Source: Garcia nutans (taxonomy: Eukaryota > Streptophyta > Magnoliopsida > Malpighiales > Euphorbiaceae). Taken from it: 64,000 bases of DNA. Location: the NCBI GenBank assembly GCA_947685225.1, contig CANTUV010000024.1:52666001-52730000 (forward strand), read 5' to 3'. Shown here in pieces: positions 50,401 to 61,850 of the stretch. Numbering within the stretch: the stretch's first letter is position 1; each line of letters opens with the position of its first letter. The notes beneath the pieces were generated by a model, which was given only the letters and a program-made list of their open reading frames with translations, made no database searches and was not told the origin of the DNA. A program made the position numbers and the translations under genes.

Positions 50401-53400
50401 ATATTGATATGAGTTAGTATGAGTATAAAATTATTTATATGAGTTAGTATTAGTTTGGTATTAGTGTGTTTATATTGATATGAGTTAGTATGAGTGCATT
50501 TATATTGATATGAGTTAGTATCAGTGCATTTGTATTAATATGAGTTAGTATGAGTTTGGTATGAGTATAAAATTATTTATATGAGTTAGTATGTGTTTGG
50601 CATGAGTGTATTTATAATGATATGAGTTAGTATAAGTTTCGTATGAGTGTATTTATATTGATCTGAGTTAGTATTAGTTTGGTATGATTACAAAATTATT
50701 GATATGAGTTAGTATTAGTTTTTTATGAGTGTATTTATATTTCTATGAGTATAATATTGTTGATACAAGTTAGTAGGAACTTGGTATGAGTTCATTTATG
50801 TTGATATGAGTTAGAATGAGTATAAATTTATTGATATGAGTTAGTTTGACTTTGGTATGAATTCATTTATATTGATATGAGTTTGTATGAGTTTGGTATG
50901 AGCATAAAATTATTCATAGGAGCTATTAGGAATTTGTATGGGTGTGTTTATATTGATATGAGTTATTATGAGTTAGATATGAGTATACAATTATTGATAT
51001 GAGTTAGTATGAGTTTGGTATGAGCCTATTTATACCTATATGAGTTATTATGAGCTTGATATGTGTGTCTTTATATTTATATGAGTTAATATGAGTTTGG
51101 TATGAGTGTATTTATATTGATATGAGTTATTATGAGTTTCATCCGAGTATAATATTATTGATACGAGTTAGTAGGCACTTGATTTGAGTGCATTTGTGTT
51201 GATATGAGTTAGTATGAGTATAAAATTACTGATATGAGTTAGTATGATTTTGGTATGAGTGTATTTAAATTGATATGAGTTTGAATGAGTTTGGTATGAG
51301 CATAAACTTATTGGTAGGATTTATTATGAATTTTTTATGAGTGTGTCTATATTGATATGAGTTAATATGAGTTTGAGTTTGAAGAGTATAAAATTATTGT
51401 TATGAGTTAGTATGAGTTTGGTAAGAGTGTATTTATATTTATATGAATTAATATGAGTTTGGTACGAGTGTTTTTATATTGATATTAATTTTTATGAGTT
51501 ATGTATGAGTATAAAATTATTTATATGAGTTAGTATGAGTTATGTATGAGTGTATTTATATTGATATGAGTTTGTATGATTTCTGTATGAGTATAAAATT
51601 ATTGATATGAGTTTGTATTTGTTTTCCATTAGTGTGTTTATATTAATATGAGTTAATACGAGTGCATTTATATTGATATGAGTTAGTAGGAGATTGGTAT
51701 GAGCATAAAATTATTTATATGAGTTAGTATGAGTTTTGTATTTTTGGTATGAGCTAGCTTGTGTTTGGTATGAGTTTATTTATATTGATATGTGTTAGTA
51801 TGAGTTTGTATCAGTATAAAATTATTGATATAAATTAGTATGAGTTTGGTATGAGTGTATTTATATTGATATGAGTTAGATGAGTTTTTTATGAGTATAA
51901 AATTATTGATATAAGTTTGTATTTCTTTGGCATGAGTTTGTATTAGTGCAGTTATAATTATATAAGTTAGTCGTAGTTTGGTATGAGCATAAAATTATTG
52001 ATATGAGTTAGTATGAGTTTGGTATGAGTGCATTGATATTGATATGAGTTAGTATGAGTTCTGTATTACTATAAAATTATTGATATGAGTACCATGAGTT
52101 TGATATGAGTCTATTTATATTGATATGAGTTAGTATGAGTTCTGTAAGACTATAAAATAATTTATATGAGATAGTATTGGTTTGGTATTAGTGTGTTTAT
52201 ATAGATATGAGTTAGTATGAGTGCATTTACATTGATATGAGATAGTATCAGTGCATTTATATTGATATTAGTTAGTATGAGTTTGGTACGAGTATAAAAT
52301 TATTTATATGAGTTAGTATGTGTTTGGCTTGAGTGTATTTATATTGATATGAGTTAGTATAAGTTTCGTATGAGTATATTTATATTTGATTTGAGGTAGT
52401 ATGAGTTTGGTATGATTATAAAATCATTGATTTGAGTTAGTATGAGTTTGTTATGAGTGTATTTTATTGTTATCAATATAATAATGTTGATACGAGTTAG
52501 TAGGAACTTGGTATGAGTGCATTTATGTTGATATGAGTTAGTATGAGTATAAAATTATTGACATGAGTTAGTATGATTTTGATATGAATGTATTTATATT
52601 GATATGAGTCTGTATGAGTTCTGTATTAATATTAAATTATTGATATGACTAGCATGAGTTTGGTTTGAGTGTATTTTTATTGATATGAGTTAGTATGAGT
52701 TCTGTATGAGTACAAAATTATTTATATGAGTTAGTATTAGTTTGGTATTAGTGTGTTTATATTGATATGAGTTAGTATGAGTGCATTTACATTGATATGA
52801 GTTAGTATCGGTGCATTTATATTAATCTGAGTTAGTGTGAGTTTGGTATGAGTATAAAATTATTTATATGAGTTAGTATGTCTTTGGCATGAGTGTATTT
52901 ACATTGATATGAGTTATTATAAGTTTCGTATGAGTGTGTTTATATTTGATTTGAGTTAGTATGAGTTTGGTATGATTATAAAATCATTGATATGAGTTAG
53001 TATGCGTTTGCTATGATTGTATTTTTATTGTTATGAGTATAATAATGTTGATACGAGTTAGTAGGAACTTGGTATGAGTGCATTTATGTTGATATGGGTT
53101 AGTATGAGTATAAAATTATTGATATGAGTTGGTATGATTTTGGTATGAACGTATTTATATTGATATGAGTTAAATGAGTTTTGTATGAGTATAAAATTAT
53201 TGATATGAGTTAGTATGATTTTGGTATGAATGTATTTATATTGATGAGTTTGTATGAGTTCTGTATTAATATTAAATTATTGATATAACTAGCATGAGTT
53301 TGGTAGGAGTGTATTTATATTTATATGAGTTAGTATGAGTTCTGTATGAGTATAAAATTATTGATATGAGTTAGTATGAATATAAAATTATTGATATGAG

Positions 53401-56400
53401 TTAGTATGAGTTTGGTATTACTGATATGAGTGAGTATGAGTTTGGTATGAGTTTATTTATATTGATATGTGTTAGTATGAGTTTGTATGTGTATAAAATT
53501 ATTGATATAAGTTAGTATGAGTTTTGTTTGAGTGTATTTATATTGATATGAGTTAAATGAGTTTGGTATGAGTATAAAATTATTTATATGAGTTTGTATT
53601 TGTTTGGCATGAGTTTGTTTGAGTGCATTTATAATTATATGAGTTAGTAGGAGTTTGGTATGAGCATAAAATTATTGATATGAGTTATTATTAGTTTGGT
53701 ATGAGTGTATTTATGTTGATATGAGTTATTATGAGTTCTGTATTAATATAAAATTATTGATATGAGTACCATGAGTTTGTTATGAGTGTATATATATTGA
53801 TATGAATTAGTATGAGTTCTGTATGAGTATAAATTATTTATATGAGTTAGTATTAGTGTGTTTATATTGATATGAGTTAGTATGAGTGCATTTATATTGA
53901 TATGAGTTAGTATAATTGCATTTATACTGATATGTGTTAGTATCAGTTTGGTATGAGCATAAAAATATTTATATGAGTTAGTATGTGTTTGACAAGAGTG
54001 TATTTATATTGATATGAGTTAGTATAAGTTTCGTATGAGAATATTTATATTGATCTTAGTTAGTATGAGCTTGGTATGATTATAAAATTATTGATATGAG
54101 TTAGTATGAGTTTGTTATGAGTTTATTTATATTGTTATGAGTGTAATATTATTGATATGATTTAGTAGGAACTTGGAATGAAAGCATTTATGTTGATGTG
54201 AGTTAGTATGAGTATAAAATTAGTGATATGAGTTAGTATGATTTTGGTATGAATGTATTTATATTGATATGAGTTTGTACAAGTTATGTATTAATATAAA
54301 ATTATTGATATAAATAACATGAGTTTGGTATGAGTGTATTTATATTGATATGAGTTAGTATGAGTATAAAATTATTTATATGAGTTAGTATTAGTGTGTT
54401 TATATTGATATGAGTTAGTATGAGTGCATTTATATTGATATGAGTTAGTATCAGTGCATTTATATTTATATGAGTTAGTATGAGTTTGGTATGAGTATAA
54501 AATTATTTATATGAGTTAGTATGTGTTTGGCATGAGTGTATTTATAATGATATGAGTTAGTATAAGTTTCGTATGAGTGTATTTATATTGATCTGAGTTA
54601 GTATTAGTTTGGTATGATTACAAAATTATTGATATGAGTTAGTATTAGTTTTTTATGAGTGTATTTATATTTCTATGAGTATAATATTGTTGATACAAGT
54701 TAGTAGGAACTTGGTATGAGTTCATTTATGTTGATATGAGTTAGAATGAGTATAAATTTATTGATATGAGTTAGTTTGACTTTGGTATGAATTCATTTAT
54801 ATTGATATGAGTTTGTATGAGTTTGGTATGAGCATAAAATTATTCATAGGAGCTATTAGGAATTTGTATGGGTGTGTTTATATTGATATGAGTTATTATG
54901 AGTTAGATATGAGTATACAATTATTGATATGAGTTAGTATGAGTTTGGTATGAGCCTATTTATACCTATATGAGTTATTATGAGCTTGATATGTGTGTCT
55001 TTATATTTATATGAGTTAATATGAGTTTGGTATGAGTGTATTTATATTGATATGAGTTATTATGAGTTTCATCCGAGTATAATATTATTGATACGAGTTA
55101 GTAGGCACTTGATTTGAGTGCATTTGTGTTGATATGAGTTAGTATGAGTATAAAATTACTGATATGAGTTAGTATGATTTTGGTATGAGTGTATTTAAAT
55201 TGATATGAGTTTGAATGAGTTTGGTATGAGCATAAACTTATTGGTAGGATTTATTATGAATTTTTTATGAGTGTGTCTATATTGATATGAGTTAATATGA
55301 GTTTGAGTTTGAAGAGTATAAAATTATTGTTATGAGTTAGTATGAGTTTGGTAAGAGTGTATTTATATTTATATGAATTAATATGAGTTTGGTACGAGTG
55401 TTTTTATATTGATATTAATTTTTATGAGTTATGTATGAGTATAAAATTATTTATATGAGTTAGTATGAGTTATGTATGAGTGTATTTATATTGATATGAG
55501 TTTGTATGATTTCTGTATGAGTATAAAATTATTGATATGAGTTTGTATTTGTTTGCCATTAGTGTGTTTATATTAATATGAGTTAATACGAGTGCATTTA
55601 TATTGATATGAGTTAGTAGGAGATTGGTATGAGCATAAAATTATTTATATGAGTTAGTATGAGTTTTGTATTTTTGGTATGAGCTAGCTTGTGTTTGGTA
55701 TGAGTTTATTTATATTGATATGTGTTAGTATGAGTTTGTATCAGTATAAAATTATTGATATAAATTAGTATGAGTTTGGTATGAGTGTATTTATATTGAT
55801 ATGAGTTAGATGAGTTTTTTATGAGTATAAAATTATTGATATAAGTTTGTATTTCTTTGGCATGAGTTTGTATTAGTGCAGTTATAATTATATAAGTTAG
55901 TCGTAGTTTGGTATGAGCATAAAATTATTGATATGAGTTAGTATGAGTTTGGTATGAGTGCATTGATATTGATATGAGTTAGTATGAGTTCTGTATTACT
56001 ATAAAATTATTGATATGAGTACCATGAGTTTGATATGAGTCTATTTATATTGATATGAGTTAGTATGAGTTCTGTAAGACTATAAAATAATTTATATGAG
56101 ATAGTATTGGTTTGGTATTAGTGTGTTTATATAGATATGAGTTAGTATGAGTGCATTTACATTGATATGAGATAGTATCAGTGCATTTATATTGATATTA
56201 GTTAGTATGAGTTTGGTACGAGTATAAAATTATTTATATGAGTTAGTATGTGTTTGGCTTGAGTGTATTTATATTGATATGAGTTAGTATAAGTTTCGTA
56301 TGAGTATATTTATATTTGATTTGAGGTAGTATGAGTTTGGTATGATTATAAAATCATTGATTTGAGTTAGTATGAGTTTGTTATGAGTGTATTTTATTGT

Positions 56401-59400
56401 TATCAATATAATAATGTTGATACGAGTTAGTAGGAACTTGGTATGAGTGCATTTATGTTGATATGAGTTAGTATGAGTATAAAATTATTGACATGAGTTA
56501 GTATGATTTTGATATGAATGTATTTATATTGATATGAGTCTGTATGAGTTCTGTATTAATATTAAATTATTGATATGACTAGCATGAGTTTGGTTTGAGT
56601 GTATTTTTATTGATATGAGTTAGTATGAGTTCTGTATGAGTACAAAATTATTTATATGAGTTAGTATTAGTTTGGTATTAGTGTGTTTATATTGATATGA
56701 GTTAGTATGAGTGCATTTACATTGATATGAGTTAGTATCGGTGCATTTATATTAATCTGAGTTAGTGTGAGTTTGGTATGAGTATAAAATTATTTATATG
56801 AGTTAGTATGTCTTTGGCATGAGTGTATTTACATTGATATGAGTTATTATAAGTTTCGTATGAGTGTGTTTATATTTGATTTGAGTTAGTATGAGTTTGG
56901 TATGATTATAAAATCATTGATATGAGTTAGTATGCGTTTGCTATGATTGTATTTTTATTGTTATGAGTATAATAATGTTGATACGAGTTAGTAGGAACTT
57001 GGTATGAGTGCATTTATGTTGATATGGGTTAGTATGAGTATAAAATTATTGATATGAGTTAGTATGATTTTGGTATGAACGTATTTATATTGATATGAGT
57101 TAAATGAGTTTTGTATGAGTATAAAATTATTGATATGAGTTAGTATGATTTTGGTATGAATGTATTTATATTGATGAGTTTGTATGAGTTTTGTATTAAT
57201 ATTAAATTATTGATATGACTCGCATGAGTTTGGTAGGAGTGTATTTATATTTATATGAGTTAGTATGAGTTCTGTATGAGTATAAAATTATTGATATGAG
57301 TTAGTATGAGTATAAAATTATTGATATGAGTTAGTATGAGTTTGGTATTACTGATATGAGTGAGTATGAGTTTGGTATGAGTTTATTTATATTGATATGT
57401 GTTAGTATGAGTTTGTATGTGTATAAAATTATTGATATAAGTTAGTATGAGTTTTGTTTGAGTGTATTTATATTGATATGAGTTAAATGAGTTTGGTATG
57501 AGTATAAAATTATTTATATGTGTTTGTATTTGTTTGGCATGAGTTTGTTTGAGTGCATTTATAATTATATGAGTTAGTAGGAGTTTGGTATGAGCATAAA
57601 ATTATTGATATGAGTTATTATTAGTTTGGTATGAGTGTATTTATGTTGATATGAGTTATTATGAGTTCTGTATTAATATAAAATTATTGATATGAGTACC
57701 ATGAGTTTGTTATGAGTGTATATATATTGATATGAATTAGTATGAGTTCTGCATGAGTGTAAATTATTTATATGAGTTTGTATTAGTGTGTTTATATTGA
57801 TATGAGTTAGTATGAGTGCATTTATATTGATATGAGTTAGTATAATTGCATTTATACTGATATGTGCTAGTATCAGTTTGGTATGAGCATAAAATTATTT
57901 ATATGAGTTAGTATGTGTTTGACAAGAGTGTATATTTATTGATATGAGTTAGTATAAGTTTCGTATGAGTATATTTATATTGATCTTAATTAATATGAGC
58001 TTGGTATGATTATAAAATTATTGATATGAGTTAGTATGAGTTTGTTATGAGTGTATTTATATTGTTATGAGTGTAATATTATTGATACGATTTAGTAGGA
58101 ACTTGGAATGAATGCATTTATGTTGATGTGAGTTAGTATGAGTATAAAATTAGTGATATGAGTTAGTATGATTTTGGTATGAATGTATTTATATTGATAT
58201 GAGTTTGTATAAGTTATGTATTAATATAAAATTATTGATATAAATAACATGAGTTTGGTATGAGTGTATTTATATTGATATGAGTTAGTATTAGTATAAA
58301 ATTATTTATATGAGTTAGTATTAGTGTGTTTATATTGATATGAGTTAGTATGAGTGCATTTATATTGATATGAGTTAGTATCAGTGCATTTATATTTATA
58401 TGAGTTAGTATGAGTTTGGTATGAGTATAAAATTATTTATATGAGTTAGTATGTGTTTGGCATAAGTGTATTTATATTGATATGAGTTAGTATAAATTTT
58501 GTATGAGTGTATTTATATTGATCTGAGTTAGTATGAGTTTGGTATGATTACAAAATTATTTATATGAGTTAGTATGAGTTTTTTATGAGTGTATTTATAT
58601 TTCTATGAGTATAATATTGTTGATACAAGTTAGTAGGAACTTGGTATGAGTGCATTTATGTTGATATGAGTTAGTATGAGTATAAATTTATTGATATGAG
58701 CTAGTTTGACTTTGGTATGAATTCATTTATATTGATATGAGTTTGTATGAGTTTGGTATGAGCATAAAATTATTCATAGGAGCTATTATGAATTTGTATG
58801 GGTGTGTTTATATTGATATGAGTTAATATGAGTTAGATATGAGTATACAATTATTGATATGAGTTAGTATTAGCCTATTTATACCTATATGAGTTATTAT
58901 GAGCTTGCTATGTGTGTATTTATATTTATATGAGTTAATATGAGTTTGGTATGAGTGTATTTATATTGATATGAGTTATTATGAGTTTCATCCGAGTATA
59001 ATATTATTGATATGAGTTAGTAGGCACTTGATTTGAGTGCATTTGTGTTGATATGAGTTAGTATGAGTATAAAATTATTGACATGAGTTAGTATGATTTT
59101 GGTATGAATGTATTTATATTGATATGAGTTTGTATGAGTTATGTATTAATATTAAATTATTGATATGACTAGCATGAGTTTGGTTTGAGTGTATTTTTAT
59201 TGATATGAGTTAGTATGAGTTCTGTATGAGTACAAAATTATTTATATGAGTTAGTATTAGTTTGGTATTAGTGTGTTTATATTGATATGAGTTAGTATGA
59301 GTGCATTTACATTGATATGAGTTAGTATCGGTGCATTTATATTGATATGGGTTAGTGTGAGTTTGGTATGAGTATAAAATTATTTACATGACTTAGTATG

Positions 59401-61850
59401 TCTTTGGCATGAGTGTATTTACATTGATATGAGTTATTATAATTTTCGTATGAGTGTGTTTATATTTGATTTGAGTTAGTATGAGTTTGGTATGATTATA
59501 AAATCATTGATATGAGTTAGTATGAGTTTGTTATGATTGTATTTTTATTGTTATGAGTATAATAATGTTGATACGAGTTAGTAGGAACTTGGTATGAGTG
59601 CATTTATGTTGATATGGGTTAGTATGAGTATAAAATTATTGATATGAGTTAGCATGATTTTGGTATGAAAGTATTTATATTGATATGAGTTAGATGAGTT
59701 TTGTATGAGTATAAAATTATTGATATGAGTTTGTATTTGTTTCGCATGAGTTTGTATTAGTGCATTTATAATTATATAAGTTAGTCGGAGTTTGGTATGA
59801 GCATAAAATTATTGATATGAGTTAGTATGAGTGTATTTATGTTGATATGAGTTAGTGTGAGTTTGGTATGAGTATAAAATTATTTATATGAGTTAGTATG
59901 TCTTTGGCATGAGTGTATTTACATTGATATGAGTTATTATAAGTTTCGTATGAGTGTGTTTATATTTGATTTGAGTTAGTATGAGTTTGGTATGATTATA
60001 AAATCATTGACATGAGTTAGTATGAGTTTGTTATGATTGTATTTTTATTGTTATCAGCATAATAATGATGATTTGAGTTAGTAGGAACTTGGTATGAGTG
60101 CATTTTTGTTGATATGGGTTAGTATGAGTATAAAATTATTGATATGAGTTAGTATGATTTTGGTATGAAAGTATTTATATTGATATGAGTTAGATGAGTT
60201 TTGCATGAGTATAAAATTATTGATATGAGTTTGTATTTGTTTGGCCTGTGTTTATATTAGTGCATTTATAATTATATAAGTTAGTCGGAGTTTGGTATGA
60301 GCATAAAATTATTGATGTGAGTTAGTATGAGTATAAAATTATTGATACGAGTTACCGTGAGTTTGGTATGATTGTATTTATATTGATATGAGATAGTATG
60401 AGTTAGTACGAGTATAAAATTAATGATATGAGTTTGTATTTTTTTGGCATTAGTGTGTTTATATTGATATGAGTTTGTATGAATGCATTCATATTGATAT
60501 GAGTTAGTAGGAGTTTGGTATGAGTATAAAATTATTGATATGAGTTAGTATGAGTTTGGTATGAGTGCATTTATGTTGATATGAGTTAGTATGAGTATAA
60601 AAGTATTGACATGAGTGAGTATGATTTTGGTATGAATGTATTTATATTGATATGAGTTTGTATGAGTTATGTATTAATATTAAATTTTTTGATATGACTA
60701 GCATGAGTTTGGTTTGAGTGTATTTTTATTGATATGAGTTAGTATGAGTTCTGTATGAGTACAAAATTATTTATATGAGTTAGTATTAGTTTGGTATTAG
60801 TTTGTTTATATTGATATGAGTTAGTATGAGTGCATTTACATTGATATGAGTTAGTATCGGTGCATTTATATTGATATGAGTTATTGTGAGTTTGGTATGA
60901 GTATAAAATTATTTATATGAGTTAGTTTGTGTTTGGCATGAGTGTATTTATATCTATATGAGTTATTATAAGTTTCGTATCAGTGTATTTATATTTGATT
61001 TGAGTTAGTATGAGTTTGGTATGATTATAAAATCATTGATATGAGTTAGTATGAGTTTGTCATTAGTGTATTTTTATTGTTACGAGTATAATAATGTGAT
61101 ACTAGTTAGTAGGAACTTGGTATGAGTGCATTTATGTTGATATGAGTTTGTATGAGTACAAAATTATTGATATGAGTTAGTATGATTTTGGTATGAATAT
61201 ATTTATATTGATGAGTTTTTATGAGTTCTGTATTAATATTAAATTATTGATATGACTAGCATGAGTTTGGTAGGAGTGTATTTATATTGATATGAGTTAG
61301 TATGAGTTCTGTATGAGTATAAAATTATTTATATGAGTTAGTATTAGTTTGGTATTAGTGTGTTTATATTGATATGAGTTAGTATGAGTGCATTTACATT
61401 GACATGAGTTAGTATCGGTGAATTTTTGTTGAAATGAGTTAGTGTGAGTTTGGTATGAGTATAAAATTATTTATATGAGTTAGTATGTATTTGGCATGAG
61501 TGTATTTATATTGATATGAGTTATTATAAGTTTCGTATGAGTGTGTCTATATTTGATTTGAGTTAGTATGAGGTTGGTATGATTATAAAATCATTGATAT
61601 GAGTTAGTATGAGTTTGTTATGAGTGTGTTTTTATTGTTATGAGTATAATATTGTTGATACGAGTTCGTAGGAACTTAGTATGAGTGCATTTATGTTGAT
61701 ATGAGTTAGTATGAGTATAAAATTATTGATATGAGTTAGTATGATTTTGGTATGAATGTATTTATATTGATATGAGTTTGTATGAGTTCTGTATTAATAT
61801 AAAATTATTGATATGAGCAGCATGAGTTTTGTATGAGTATATATATGGTG
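44500..61850 (+). repeat. Satellite zone 3: second higher-order repeat type, including a 3,930-bp tandem pair
   Basis: Variants such as GTTTCATCCGAGTATAATAT (48456, 51141, 55071, 58987), TATACCTATATGAG and TTCATAGGAGCTATTA mark this zone and are absent or rare in zone 2. Some zone-2 blocks reappear (about 59860-60900 resembles the 41-42 kb region), so the two types are interleaved by recombination. Confidence 0.75.
50461..58440 (+). repeat. Tandem pair of 3,930-bp higher-order repeats
   Basis: Constant 3,930-bp offset at every marker I checked: 50581/54511, 50791/54721, 51151/55081, 52021/55951, 53791/57721 and 54271/58201. The copies differ by occasional single bases (for example GTACAAGTTATG against GTATAAGTTATG). 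After about 58440 the sequence switches to a variant seen near 47907 instead. Confidence 0.85.
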
